64,000 nucleotides of DNA, from the NCBI GenBank assembly GCA_020853395.1, contig JADYYY010000013.1:45521-109520 (forward strand), given 5' to 3'. Source of the stretch: Acidobacteriota bacterium. Lineage in GTDB: Bacteria > Acidobacteriota > Vicinamibacteria > Vicinamibacterales > SCN-69-37. Position 1 is the first letter of the stretch. The number at the start of each line of letters is the position of its first letter. The translations under genes and the position numbers were made by a program. The notes beneath the pieces were generated by a model. That model saw only the letters and a program-made list of their open reading frames with translations, was not told the DNA's origin and ran no database searches. Below are positions 10,441 through 19,496 of the stretch, piece by piece.

Positions 10441-11064
10441 ATGAAGCGGCTCATCTTCGCGCTCGCTGTGCTGATCGGCCCCGCCACTGCCGGCTGCGGA
10501 GAGAGCGACGCCGATCGCGCCGCGGCTGACGCGGCACGCGCGAAGGCCGCGGCCGAAGACGCCGCCAAAGCCAAGGCGCGCGCGGAGGCGGCGGCCGCGA
10601 TGGAGGCCGAGCGCCTCGAGGACCTGTGGACCTACACCGACACGCGCGTCGGTCGGGCCAGGCAGCTCGCCGCGCAGATCAGATCGACCAACGACGTGGA
10701 CGCGGACGGGCAGGGCGGGCGCTCCGTCCTGCTCGTCTTCCGCGATCACGCCGACTGGGGCCGGAGCAGCTACCTCGTGCTCACGGCGGGCGACTTCAAC
10801 TGTTCGCCGGCGTGCGCAGTGTCGGTCGCTGCCAACGGTGCGCCGGCGACGTCCATGAAGGCGCATCGGCCGACGACCGATCAGGCCATCGCGCTCTTCA
10901 TCGACGACTGGCGTGTTCTCTGGCGCACGGTGACGCACGCCAAACAACTGAGCGTCGAGTTTCCGGTGCGCGCCGGCGGCACGCGGACGGCGACGTTCGA
11001 CGTCGGCGGTCTGGATCCGGCGAGGATGCCGGCTTGGCCCGCCGCATCAGCGGCGCCTCGATGA
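10441..11064 (+). CDS. Ala-rich lipoprotein of unknown function
   Basis: 207 residues. The lipoprotein signal MKRLIFALAVLIGPATAGC places the lipid on Cys 19. A strongly charged Ala/Lys/Glu helix (about 25-60: AAADAARAKAAAEDAAKAKA) suggests a short coiled-coil or spacer. The remaining globular part contains two nearby Cys (FNCSPACAVS), likely a disulfide, and a final strand-rich section. No known domain was recognised. It follows the DUF1080 gene by 19 bp, so co-expression is likely and a membrane-anchored partner role is possible. Confidence 0.82.
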   Translation: MKRLIFALAVLIGPATAGCGESDADRAAADAARAKAAAEDAAKAKARAEAAAAMEAERLEDLWTYTDTRVGRARQLAAQIRSTNDVDADGQGGRSVLLVFRDHADWGRSSYLVLTAGDFNCSPACAVSVAANGAPATSMKAHRPTTDQAIALFIDDWRVLWRTVTHAKQLSVEFPVRAGGTRTATFDVGGLDPARMPAWPAASAAPR

Positions 11065-11095
11065 GGCGACCCGCGGAAACGAGAGCACGCCGCGG

Positions 11096-11500
11096 CTACT
11101 TCGTCTCGCCCTCGCACTCCGGGCAGCGCCGTTCGGCCCAGTCCAGCCAATCGAGCAGCTCCTGCGTGGCAGGCCAGCGGCGCGTGTCGGTCGGGTGGTC
11201 CACGTAGAGAATCTCGCCCCACCGGTCGGCGACGAGCACCGCGGGTGCCGGTAATCCGGGCACCGGCTCGCGCGTGACGACGACCTCGGCCTGCAATTGT
11301 ACGAAGTCGGCGCGGCGGCGATCGAGCTCCGCGAGAGAGGACGCCTCGTCCTCAGCACGGCCAAACGCGGCAGGCAGCACCACGAGCACGAGATTGCGGT
11401 GCTGCCAGACGTCCGAGTAGGTGAACGTCCGGCCCGTGACCGTCTGCACACGGATGTGGGGCACCGACTGCCCGCGATGAAGGCTGGCGTTGGCGCTCAT
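11096..11500 (-). CDS. thioredoxin-fold redoxin-like protein lacking peroxidatic Cys
   Basis: 134 residues. The fold pattern is that of an AhpC/TSA-type redoxin: VPHIRVQTVTGRTFTYSDVW, then NLVLVVLPAA, a helix, AEVVVTREPVPGLPAPAVLVADRWGEILYVDHP and a C-terminal helix. The position normally holding the active Cys (after the second strand) has PAAFGRAED, with no Cys. The only cysteines are in the C-terminal tail RRCPECEGETK, a rubredoxin/zinc-knuckle-like CPEC. It has no signal peptide. A redox catalyst in the usual sense is therefore unlikely; a binding or regulatory role is inferred. Confidence 0.8.
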   Translation of the reverse strand: MSANASLHRGQSVPHIRVQTVTGRTFTYSDVWQHRNLVLVVLPAAFGRAEDEASSLAELDRRRADFVQLQAEVVVTREPVPGLPAPAVLVADRWGEILYVDHPTDTRRWPATQELLDWLDWAERRCPECEGETK

Positions 11501-11689
11501 CTTCTGAGAATACTCGCGAGAATACTCGAACGTGCGTTGCGGCTCCCCGCCGCGGGCGTAAAGTAGGACTCATACGACCCAGACAGGCCGCCACTCGAGG
11601 TGAGGTGGCGACGCGCCGGACGTCGAACGATGGCCGCGCGCGATCGCCCCACGTCATCGAGAGCATGCGGTGAGGCGGAGGACAGGATC

Positions 11690-11839
11690 ATGGCGGAGCT
11701 GACCAAGTGCGCGCATCCGGCGTGTGAGTGCAAGGTGCCGAAGAACGGTCCGTTCGGCAAGTACTGCTCCGAGGACTGTCGCGAGAAGGGGGCGATGATG
11801 GAGCTGCACTGTCGCTGCGGTCATCCCGACTGCAAGTAG
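11690..11839 (+). CDS. bacterial metallothionein
   Basis: 49 residues with nine Cys and three His: KCAHPACECKVPKNGPFG, YCSEDC and HCRCGHPDC. This is the layout of the SmtA/BmtA metallothionein family, which binds Zn2+, Cd2+ or Cu+ through Cys thiolates and His. The ATG at 11690 is preceded by GGCGGAGGACAGG; the longer upstream frame is Arg-rich and unlike protein. Such genes are usually induced by metals through an ArsR/SmtB repressor, but no repressor gene is adjacent. The P-type ATPase about 5 kb away is of the calcium class, so no operon link is implied. Confidence 0.88.
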   Translation: MAELTKCAHPACECKVPKNGPFGKYCSEDCREKGAMMELHCRCGHPDCK

Positions 11840-11856
11840 CCCTTGCGGGCCGCCGT

Positions 11857-12510
11857 TCACGACAGCGGCGTGAGTTTCGGCGGCCGTGCGCCGCGCGGCC
11901 GAAGGCCTGCCCGTATGGGTTCGTACGTCAACTCGACGCCCGACGACGCGCTGCGCAGGAGCAGACCGCCGCGGCTCATGTCGCCACGCCCGATGAACGC
12001 CGACGGAAAGCAGAGGCGATCGCCGAAGCAGGGCGCGAGCAGGTCGACGTACTTGCCGGTCGCGACGCTGCCGAGCAGCACGATCGCCGCGCCGGGCCCG
12101 ACGCGCGCAGCGAGCGCGGCCGCGTCGTGCTCGAGGGCCGTGCGGTAGGCGGCGTTGTCGACCGCGACGTCGCCCGCCGCGAACTCGCGGATCATCGTCT
12201 CGTCCGCGGTCTGATCGGGATCCAGCAGCCCGCGCGACGGCGTGATGACGAACGCCGCGCCGGGCCCGCGCGTGCTGCGGCCGTACCGGCGCGCGTACGC
12301 GAGCTTGCCGCGGAAGTAGAGCCCGCTCAGGAAGCTGAACGCCTCGCCCAGCGTGAGTGTGCCGGCGCGCAGCCGCTGCGCCATGACCCCCTGCGATCGC
12401 TCGCCGAGCAATGCCGCCGATCGCCTGCCGCCGCAGAATGCCGGCGACAGCAGGAACAGGCGTTCCCCTTCGTCACGAGCCCGCGCAAGGTCGCCGCTGT
12501 CTGAGACCAC
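11857..12510 (-). CDS. conserved hypothetical protein, 217 residues
   Basis: The GTG start at 12510 has GGAAGGA at ideal spacing. The protein is soluble and mixed alpha/beta, with an N-terminal LFLLSPAFCGGRRSAAL motif, a middle segment RGKLAYARRYGRS and a C-terminal VLLGSVATGKYVDLLAPCFG / PSAFIGRGDMSRGGLLLR region. The two recurring LLSPA.C.G and LAPCFG pieces look conserved rather than random, but I cannot name the family. It lies convergently with the metallothionein gene and 270 bp from the divergent DNA methylase gene. Confidence 0.75.
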   Translation of the reverse strand: MVSDSGDLARARDEGERLFLLSPAFCGGRRSAALLGERSQGVMAQRLRAGTLTLGEAFSFLSGLYFRGKLAYARRYGRSTRGPGAAFVITPSRGLLDPDQTADETMIREFAAGDVAVDNAAYRTALEHDAAALAARVGPGAAIVLLGSVATGKYVDLLAPCFGDRLCFPSAFIGRGDMSRGGLLLRSASSGVELTYEPIRAGLRPRGARPPKLTPLS

Positions 12511-12780
12511 TGGTCGTCCTTCCCAGAGATCTTTTCACCCGCGTCAAGCCGGGCTGGCCGAAGGCGAGCAGCCCATCGATCCGTGCCGACCGTGACGCGG
12601 CGATCCCGCGATCGTGATGCCGGCGCGCAGCAGCCCAAGACCGTATTGGGCCGACGCAGACGTCTCGCCCCAAGAGCCCACCACATACCAGCCATTCCGG
12701 CACATCGCAGTTCTCACTCCGCGAAGACCCAGGCACGTCGTGACGACGCCGGGGACGCGCGCTCGGATACACTCGCTGCG

Positions 12781-13575
12781 ATGGCCGCAGTCGTGCCCGT
12801 GCGGGAACGGCCGCCGCTGAAGTGGGCCGGCGGCAAGCGGTGGCAACTGCCGCACCTTCGGCCTCTCTGGGAGCCGCACGCGCGGCGCCGCCTGGTCGAG
12901 CCGTTCTGCGGCGGGCTCGCGGTCGCGCTCGGGTTGGCGCCGGAGCGCGCCCTCCTGAACGATGCGAACCCGAACCTGATCAACTTCTATCGCTGGTTGC
13001 AGCGCGGGCTGGTCGTCGACGTTCCGCTGGAGAACGACGCGAGCGTGTACTACCGTCACCGCGCGCGGTTCAACGCGCTGCTCGCGACCGGTGGCGCCGA
13101 GACGGCCGAAGCGGCGGCCCTGTTCTACTACCTCAACCGGACCGGCTACAACGGCCTCTGCCGCTTCAACAGCCGCGGCGTGTTCAACGTCCCGTTCGGC
13201 CGCTACACCACCATCAGCTACGAGACGGACTTTCGGCCGTACCGGGACGCCGTCGGAGGCTGGACGTTCGTCTGCGGTGATCTGGAGGCCGTGCCGATCG
13301 AACGCGGCGACTTCGTGTATGCCGATCCGCCGTACGACGTCGAGTTCACGGCGTACGCGGCCGGCGGCTTCTCATGGGACGATCAACAACGGACCGCCGT
13401 GAGGCTGTCGCAGCATCGCGGCCCGGTCGTGCTCGTCAACCAGGCGACGGACCGCATCGAGCGGCTGTACCGGACGCTCGGCTTCGCGATCCGCTTTCTC
13501 GACGCGCCGCGCCGCATCAGTTGCCGCGGCGATCGCACGCCGGCCAGGGAAGTCATCGCCACGCGCAACCTGTAG
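12781..13575 (+). CDS. dam: DNA adenine methylase (Dam family)
   Basis: 264 residues, the usual length for a Dam/M.DpnIIA-type enzyme. Motif I is PLKWAGGKR (about 12-20), where the cofactor S-adenosylmethionine binds. It is followed by LVEPFCGGLAVALGL, YYLNRTGYNGLCRFNSRGVF and the catalytic motif IV DPPY (182-185). The target is probably N6-adenine in a GATC-like site. No restriction endonuclease gene is adjacent, so it may be an orphan regulatory or repair-related methylase. The next genes, convergent to it, encode split LigD repair proteins. No strong ribosome-binding site precedes the ATG. Confidence 0.88.
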   Translation: MAAVVPVRERPPLKWAGGKRWQLPHLRPLWEPHARRRLVEPFCGGLAVALGLAPERALLNDANPNLINFYRWLQRGLVVDVPLENDASVYYRHRARFNALLATGGAETAEAAALFYYLNRTGYNGLCRFNSRGVFNVPFGRYTTISYETDFRPYRDAVGGWTFVCGDLEAVPIERGDFVYADPPYDVEFTAYAAGGFSWDDQQRTAVRLSQHRGPVVLVNQATDRIERLYRTLGFAIRFLDAPRRISCRGDRTPAREVIATRNL

Positions 13576-13650
13576 CGTTCGCGCCGATGCGAGATGCCCG
13601 ACCCGCCGGGCGATGTCGCGGCATCGGGCCGACGCCTCGTTGCCGGCTCC

Positions 13651-14523
13651 TCAGCGTCGCCATCGCTCGAGTCGCGCCATTGCACGCTGGAGCGAGCGCC
13701 GGCGCCGCCGCAGATCGTCCCACACGTCGCCCGCGTCGCGAATGCGCCCGGCCATCGTGCGGAGCGTGAACGTGCGCGGCATGACGCTGCCGCGCTCGAC
13801 TTCGCGCCACGTGCAGGGTGCCGACACCGGCGCGCCCGGTCTCGCCCGCACCGTGTAGGCGGCCGCGAACGTCGCGCCGTACCCGTTGCGGCCGGTATCG
13901 ACGTAGATCCGGCCGCGCCGGTCCGCCTTGCTGAACTCCTGCGTCAGCCGATCCGGCGCGAGCCGCACGAACAGCGCGCCCACGCCGTGTGCAAAGCGCT
14001 CGACCACGCCGATCGCCGCCTTGCCGTCGAGCGGCACGACGATGTGGAAGCCTTTGGAGCCGGACGTCTTGATCCACGACGGCAGCCCGAGCTCCGCCAG
14101 CAGATCCCGCAGCCCGATCGCCGCCGCCCGCACGTTGTCGACATCGTCGTCCGGCGGATCGAGGTCGAAGATGCAGAGGTCGGGCCGATCGAGGTGCGGT
14201 GTTCGCGACGCCCACACGTGCTGGGTGATGGTGTTCTGGTTCGTCAGCCAGAGCAGCGACCGCACGTCCGTGACGATTGGATGATGGACGACGCCGCCCT
14301 TCTTCGGAACCTCGACGCGCTCGAGCCACGGCGGGGCGCCCTTCGACACGTCCTTCTGCCAGAAGCCTTTCGCCCCGATGCCGGCCGGATACCGTTCCAT
14401 CGTGACGGGCCGCCCGCGAAGGTGCGGCAGCATCACCGGCGCGATCGTCTCGTAGTACGCAGCCAGTTCTCCCTTCGTGATGCCATCGTCCGGGAAGAGC
14501 ACTTTGTCGGGATGCGTGATCAT
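13651..14523 (-). CDS. ligD: LigD-type NHEJ DNA polymerase/primase domain protein
   Basis: 290 residues forming a stand-alone LigD polymerase domain of the archaeo-eukaryotic primase fold. The catalytic acidic motif is visible in CIFDLDPPDDD, with the nucleotide-binding motif KTSGSKGFHIVVPL and an N-terminal LYHPDK-like start (MITHPDKVLFPDDGITKGEL). It extends broken DNA ends with a preference for ribonucleotides during end joining. The start codon overlaps the stop of the ligase gene (ATGA), so the two are translationally coupled. No phosphoesterase domain is fused to it. Confidence 0.92.
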   Translation of the reverse strand: MITHPDKVLFPDDGITKGELAAYYETIAPVMLPHLRGRPVTMERYPAGIGAKGFWQKDVSKGAPPWLERVEVPKKGGVVHHPIVTDVRSLLWLTNQNTITQHVWASRTPHLDRPDLCIFDLDPPDDDVDNVRAAAIGLRDLLAELGLPSWIKTSGSKGFHIVVPLDGKAAIGVVERFAHGVGALFVRLAPDRLTQEFSKADRRGRIYVDTGRNGYGATFAAAYTVRARPGAPVSAPCTWREVERGSVMPRTFTLRTMAGRIRDAGDVWDDLRRRRRSLQRAMARLERWRR

Positions 14524-15377
14524 GGCCGCTCCCTCACGACGTCGCCGGCCGGCTTGTCGCGACGCACGCCGACGAGCCGCGGATGCCGGAGCTTGCCGTG
14601 CGCGGTCCACTCGATGAAGGCGACCTGCACGACGACCTCCGGACGGGTCCAGTGGACCGCTTTCCGAGGCAAGCCTTTGCCTCGCGCGAACGGCGGCGAC
14701 GGCAGCGCGATCGCATCGAGCTCGGCGCGCAGGTCGGTCAGCAGCTTGGTGTCGAACCCGGTGCCGATCTTGCCGGCGAACACGAGGTCCTGACCTTCGT
14801 GGTAGCCCACGAGGAGCGCCCCGAGGCCGACACGCGCGCCGCGGGGATTGGTGAACCCGCCGACGACGAATTCCTGGGACGCCTCGACCTTCATCTTCAG
14901 CCAGTGCGGCGATCGCCGGTGTTCGTACAGCGACCCGCGACGCTTGGCGATCACGCCTTCCCACCCCTCACGCCGCGCGAGCTCCCAGGGTTGCGGATGG
15001 TCGATCGCGGCGACGTGTCGCATGGGCGGACCGAAGCGGAGCGTCCCGAGCAGGGCGCGCCGCTCCTCCAGCGGTCGCCCGGTCAGGAGCTCGCCGTCGA
15101 GCCAGAGAACGTCGAACACGTCGTAGGCGCCGTGACCGTCCCACGTCACCTCGCCGTCGAGGATCACGTCACGCACGGGCAGGCGAGCGATCGCGCGCGC
15201 CACGGCCGGCAAATCCTGGAGCCGCCGGCTGCGCGAGTAGAGGCGCACGTCGGCGCCGCGCTTCCAGGCCAGCAGCCGGATGCCGTCGAACTTGCGCTCG
15301 AAGATCCAGTCCGGGCCGGCGAACCGTTCCTGCGTGAGCGTGGCGGCCATCGGTTCCAGCCACTCCGGCATCGGCAT
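14520..15377 (-). CDS. ligD: ATP-dependent DNA ligase (LigD ligase domain)
   Basis: 285 residues containing adenylation and OB domains only. Motif I is ERKFDGIRLL with the AMP-accepting Lys in KFDG, motif III LDGEVTWDG, motif IV EGVIAKRRGSLY and motif V HWLKMKV. The C-terminal OB part holds PEVVVQVAFIEWT. It seals breaks in non-homologous end joining, usually with Ku, whose gene is not in this window. The start at 15377 (MPMPEW) is only 24 bp from the divergent start at 15402, so the promoter space is very tight. A long upstream frame to 16478 is antisense to the next gene and is not coding. Confidence 0.9.
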   Translation of the reverse strand: MPMPEWLEPMAATLTQERFAGPDWIFERKFDGIRLLAWKRGADVRLYSRSRRLQDLPAVARAIARLPVRDVILDGEVTWDGHGAYDVFDVLWLDGELLTGRPLEERRALLGTLRFGPPMRHVAAIDHPQPWELARREGWEGVIAKRRGSLYEHRRSPHWLKMKVEASQEFVVGGFTNPRGARVGLGALLVGYHEGQDLVFAGKIGTGFDTKLLTDLRAELDAIALPSPPFARGKGLPRKAVHWTRPEVVVQVAFIEWTAHGKLRHPRLVGVRRDKPAGDVVRERP

Positions 15378-15401
15378 ATCGAATGATGGCAGAATGCGCC
15401 G

Positions 15402-16634
15402 ATGGCGGCGTCCTCGACGCTCGCGGCTCCGTCGCGGCCGCCCGACGGCCCACGGGACGCGCCGGCGCGGCGGCGCGTCGAATCGATCGACGTGCTCCGC
15501 GGGCTCGTCATGTTCCTCATGCTGGCCGAGGCGATGCGGCTGTGGACGCTCGGCGCCGCGTTTCCCGCCAGCCGGTTCTGGGCCGTCGTCGCCTACAACA
15601 CCACGCACGTGCCGTGGCAGGGGTGCTCGGTCCACGATCTCATCCAGCCGGCGTTCTCCCTGCTCGTCGGGGCCGCGCTGCCGTTTTCGATCGCGAGCCG
15701 CCGTGCTGCGGGCCAGAGCGTCGTGCAGATGTTCCGCCACGCCCTCTGGCGCAGCGTCGTCCTGGTCTTGCTCGGCATCTTCCTGCGCTCCATCGGTCGG
15801 CCTCGGACGTACTGGACGTTCGAGGACACGCTCACGCAGATCGGCCTCGGCTACACGTTCCTGTTCCTGCTCGCATTCGCCAGGGTCCGCGTGCAGGCCG
15901 CGGTCTTCGCGGCGATTCTCGCGGGTTTCTGGACGGCCTTCGTGCTCTATCCGCTGCCGCCTGCCGGTTTCGACTACGCGTCGGTGGGCGTGCCGCCGGA
16001 ATGGCCGCATCTCTACACGGGTTTTCTCGCGCACTTCAACAAGAACGCGAACCTCGCGTGGGCGTTCGACACCTGGTTTCTCAATCTGTTTCCTCGGGAG
16101 AGGCCCTTCGTCTTCAATCCCGGCGGCTGGTCCACGTTGAGCTTCGTGCCGACGCTCGCGACGATGCAGATCGGATTGTGGGCGGGCGAGTGGCTCCAGT
16201 CTGCGCGGCCGGACGTCACGAAACTGCGCGCTCTCGTCGCGACCGGCGTGGCGCTCGCGTTCGCCGGGCTGCTCTTGCAGTGGCTGCACCTCTGTCCGAT
16301 CGTCAAGCGCATCTGGACGCCGGCCTACACGCTGTACAGCGGTGGTCTCGTCCTGCTGATGTTGGGGGGCCTGTTCTTCGCCGTGGAGATGAAGCGCTGG
16401 AGGCGCTGGGCATTTCCGCTGATCGTGATCGGCGCCAACTCGATCGCGGTCTACGTCATGAGCTGGACGATTGAGCACTTCGTGAGCGAGGCGCTGCTAC
16501 GGCACCTGGGCCGCGCACCGTTCCTCGTGCTCGGCCCGCCGTTCGAACCCGTGCTGCGCGGCGCGGGCGTGCTGGCCGTCTTCTGGCTGATCCTGTTTTG
16601 GATGTACCGGCGCCGGCTGTTCGTCCGGATCTGA
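15402..16634 (+). CDS. NagX-like membrane acyltransferase (DUF5009/HGSNAT-related)
   Basis: 410 residues with about ten membrane segments. It opens with the family hallmark RRVESIDVLRGLVMFLML. The loop containing NTTHVPWQGCSVHDLIQPAFSLLVG carries the conserved catalytic-type His of heparan-alpha-glucosaminide N-acetyltransferase relatives. Further conserved pieces are NPGGWSTL and the final IEHFVSEALLRHLG. These proteins transfer acetyl groups from the cytoplasm to amino sugars across the membrane. It is probably part of amino-sugar or polysaccharide use; the NagB-like gene at 48.6 kb would fit. Confidence 0.87.
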   Translation: MAASSTLAAPSRPPDGPRDAPARRRVESIDVLRGLVMFLMLAEAMRLWTLGAAFPASRFWAVVAYNTTHVPWQGCSVHDLIQPAFSLLVGAALPFSIASRRAAGQSVVQMFRHALWRSVVLVLLGIFLRSIGRPRTYWTFEDTLTQIGLGYTFLFLLAFARVRVQAAVFAAILAGFWTAFVLYPLPPAGFDYASVGVPPEWPHLYTGFLAHFNKNANLAWAFDTWFLNLFPRERPFVFNPGGWSTLSFVPTLATMQIGLWAGEWLQSARPDVTKLRALVATGVALAFAGLLLQWLHLCPIVKRIWTPAYTLYSGGLVLLMLGGLFFAVEMKRWRRWAFPLIVIGANSIAVYVMSWTIEHFVSEALLRHLGRAPFLVLGPPFEPVLRGAGVLAVFWLILFWMYRRRLFVRI

Positions 16635-16676
16635 GCCGGTCCGCGCGAGCGCGGCCGCCGGCGCGCCGGCCACCGC

Positions 16677-19496
16677 TCATCTCGTCCGTGCGGCAATCCG
16701 GCTGACGAGCTTGCTCGCTTCCTCCAGCCACAGGACGGTGCTGGCGACGCCGAGACACGCGATCCAGTCGGCGCCGGTCAACGGGACCGTCCCGAAGGCG
16801 CGCTGGAGGAACGGCGCGTACACGACCAGGACCTGCAGCGCCACCGATCCGGCGATCGCGATCCAGAGCCATCGGTTGACGAAGAGGTGCACGAAGGCGC
16901 TGCGTTCGTCCGATCGGGCGTTGAGGACGTTGAAGATCTGGAACAGCATCAGCGTCGTGAACGCCATCGTCTGCGCGTACGCGACGGTGCCGTTGCCGGC
17001 GATGAGGCCGCCGGGCAGCGACGCATCCAGCACGAGCAGCGTGCCGACGGCCATGATGGCGCCGACGAACGCGATCCCTCGCCACATCCGGGATGTGATG
17101 ACCGGCTCGCCAGCGGGCCGCGGCGCCTGATCCATCACGCCGTCGTCGGCCGGGTCGAGGCCGAGCGCCAGCGCCGGCGGCCCGTCGGTCACGAGGTTGA
17201 TCCACAGGATCTGCGTCGCCAGCAGCGGCAGCACGAGCGCGTCGCCCTCGGCGTGGAGGCCGATGTGGCGCGCGAGCAGCACGCCGAAGAACATCGTCAT
17301 CACTTCGCCGATGTTCGACGACAGCAGGTAGCGCAGGAACTTCCGGATGTTGGCGAAGATCGTGCGGCCTTCCTCGACGGCGGCGACGATCGATGCGAAG
17401 TTGTCGTCGGCGAGCACCATGTCGGCGGCTTCCCTGGACACGGACGTGCCGGTGATCCCCATCGCGATCCCGATGTCGGCCTTCTTCAAGGCCGGGGCGT
17501 CGTTCACGCCGTCGCCCGTCATCGCGACGATCGCGCCGGTGCGGCGCAGCGCGTCGATGATCCGCAGCTTGTGCTCGGGGTTCACCCGCGCGTACACGGA
17601 GACCTCGGCGACGGTGCGCGCCGCGTCCTCGGCAGAGAGCGCGTCCAGCTCCGCACCCGTGATGACGCGCCCGTCGGCCGCGATCCCCAGCTCCTGCGCG
17701 ATGACCGCGGCGGTTCGCGGATGGTCGCCGGTGATCATGAGGGGCCGGATGCCGGCGCCCCGGGCGCGCGCCACGGCCGACCTGGCTTCCGGCCGCGGGG
17801 GATCCAGGATGCCGATCAGGCCGCGGAACACGAGGTCTCGTTCCATGCGATCGTCTGGCCGCGCGGCGTGCTCGGCGAGCGCGTTGCCGCTGATCCCGCG
17901 GCTGGCGACGGCGAGCGTCCGCAGCGCGTCGCCGGCCAGCGCGTCGTTGGCCGCAAGAATCGCGGCTCGGCGCTCGGGCGTGAGCGGCCGCCGATCGTCG
18001 CCCACGAGCTCGTGGCTGCAGCGCTCGAGCAGCACGTCCGGCGCGCCCTTCGTGAACACGACGCCGCGGTCGTCGTGCTCGGTGTCGCGGTGCAGCGTGC
18101 TCATCAGCTTGCGCGCCGACGAGAACGGCACCTCGCCGACGCGGGGCAGCCGCTCATCGAGCGCCGTGGCGTTCAACCCCGCCTTGCGCGCCGCCACGAG
18201 CAGCGCGCCTTCCGTCGGATCGCCCTGCACCGTCCAGCGCCCCTCGCGCTCCTGCAGGGTGGCGTTGTTCGCGCGGTTCGCCGCCGAGAGCGCGCGCTCC
18301 AGCTCGATCTTCAGCGGGCCGGCGATCGGGCTGCCGTTGTCGCGCCGCACCTCGCCGGATGGCGCGTAGCCGGACCCCTCGAACGTCACGCGCCCGCTGG
18401 CCGTGACGATGACTCTGACGGTCATCTCGTTCTTCGTCAGCGTGCCGGTCTTGTCCGACGCGATCACGCTGGCCGACCCGAGCGTCTCGACGGCCGCGAG
18501 GCGGCGGACGATGGCATGGCGGTGCGCCATTCGCTGGACGCCGAGCGACAGCACGGCCGTCACGACGGCGGGCAGCCCTTCCGGCACGGCCGCCACGGCG
18601 AGTGCGACGCCGAGGATCAGGACGTCGAACAGCGGACCGGCCGCACGCACGTCCTCGACGAGGACGATCGTCACGATCATCACGGCGGCGATGACCACGA
18701 CGACCAGGCCGAGGAGCTTGCCGGTGCGATCGAGCTCGTGCTGCAGCGGCGTGGTGTCGCGCGTCGTGGTCTCGAGCAGGCCGGCGATACGGCCCATCTC
18801 GGTGCGCATGCCCGTGGCCGTCACGATCGCGCGGCCGTGGCCGTAGGTGGCCGCGGTGCCGGCGAAGAGCATGTTCTCGCGGTCGCCGATCGGAACCTCG
18901 TCGGCGATCGCCGCGGTCTGCTTCGTCACCGGCAGGCTCTCGCCGGTCAACGCGGCTTCCATCGTCTGAAGGACGGCGGACTCGATGAGCCTGGCATCGG
19001 CAGGGAGCGTGTCTCCCTCCTCGACGAGAATCAGGTCGCCGGCCACGATCTCCGCCGCCGGGATGGTGCGCCGTTCGCCGCCGCGCACGACCGTGGCGGT
19101 CGCCGCCGACATGGCCCGTAACGCCGCGACCGCGGCTTCCGCGCGGGTCTCCTGAACGTAGCTCATCGTGGCGTTGAGGATGACGACGGCCAGGATCGCC
19201 AGCGCCTCGTAGGGGAGGGCGGCATCGCGCTCGTAGACCCAGAGCACCGTCGACACCGCGGTCGCGGCGAGCAGCAGCACGACGAGGACATCCTGGAACT
19301 GGGCGAGGAAGCGGCGCCACGCGGGCGTGGGCCGCTCGGCGGCCAGCTCGTTGCGCCCGTCGCGATCGAGCCGCGCGCGCGCCTCTTCGTCGGAGAGCCC
19401 GCGGTCGCGATCCGTGCTCAGCGAGGCGACGACGTCATCGATCTGTTGGCGGTACGCAATACTCGAAGCTGGCGGCTCGCTCGCGGCGGTGGGCAC
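16677..19496 (-). CDS. P-type calcium-transporting ATPase (P2 type)
   Basis: 939 residues, full length for a SERCA/PMR1-like bacterial pump. The N-terminal cation-ATPase domain spans about 12-85, the actuator motif TGES is at 184-187, the M4 ion-site motif PEGLP at 305-309, and the phosphorylated Asp is 348 in DKTGTLT. KGAPDVLLERC marks the nucleotide-binding domain, followed by TGDGVNDAPALKKADIG and the M6 motif NLVTDGPPALALGLDP. The M4/M6 signatures favour Ca2+, though Mn2+ is possible. It exports the ion from the cytoplasm using ATP. Monocistronic, with a 200-bp upstream region shared with divergent ftsH. Confidence 0.93.
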   Translation of the reverse strand: MPTAASEPPASSIAYRQQIDDVVASLSTDRDRGLSDEEARARLDRDGRNELAAERPTPAWRRFLAQFQDVLVVLLLAATAVSTVLWVYERDAALPYEALAILAVVILNATMSYVQETRAEAAVAALRAMSAATATVVRGGERRTIPAAEIVAGDLILVEEGDTLPADARLIESAVLQTMEAALTGESLPVTKQTAAIADEVPIGDRENMLFAGTAATYGHGRAIVTATGMRTEMGRIAGLLETTTRDTTPLQHELDRTGKLLGLVVVVIAAVMIVTIVLVEDVRAAGPLFDVLILGVALAVAAVPEGLPAVVTAVLSLGVQRMAHRHAIVRRLAAVETLGSASVIASDKTGTLTKNEMTVRVIVTASGRVTFEGSGYAPSGEVRRDNGSPIAGPLKIELERALSAANRANNATLQEREGRWTVQGDPTEGALLVAARKAGLNATALDERLPRVGEVPFSSARKLMSTLHRDTEHDDRGVVFTKGAPDVLLERCSHELVGDDRRPLTPERRAAILAANDALAGDALRTLAVASRGISGNALAEHAARPDDRMERDLVFRGLIGILDPPRPEARSAVARARGAGIRPLMITGDHPRTAAVIAQELGIAADGRVITGAELDALSAEDAARTVAEVSVYARVNPEHKLRIIDALRRTGAIVAMTGDGVNDAPALKKADIGIAMGITGTSVSREAADMVLADDNFASIVAAVEEGRTIFANIRKFLRYLLSSNIGEVMTMFFGVLLARHIGLHAEGDALVLPLLATQILWINLVTDGPPALALGLDPADDGVMDQAPRPAGEPVITSRMWRGIAFVGAIMAVGTLLVLDASLPGGLIAGNGTVAYAQTMAFTTLMLFQIFNVLNARSDERSAFVHLFVNRWLWIAIAGSVALQVLVVYAPFLQRAFGTVPLTGADWIACLGVASTVLWLEEASKLVSRIAARTR

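Noticed and set aside
14520..16478. Ligase gene extended upstream to 16478
   Set aside because: The extra 367 residues run antisense to the clearly coding acyltransferase gene and have an Arg/Glu/Asp-rich shadow composition.
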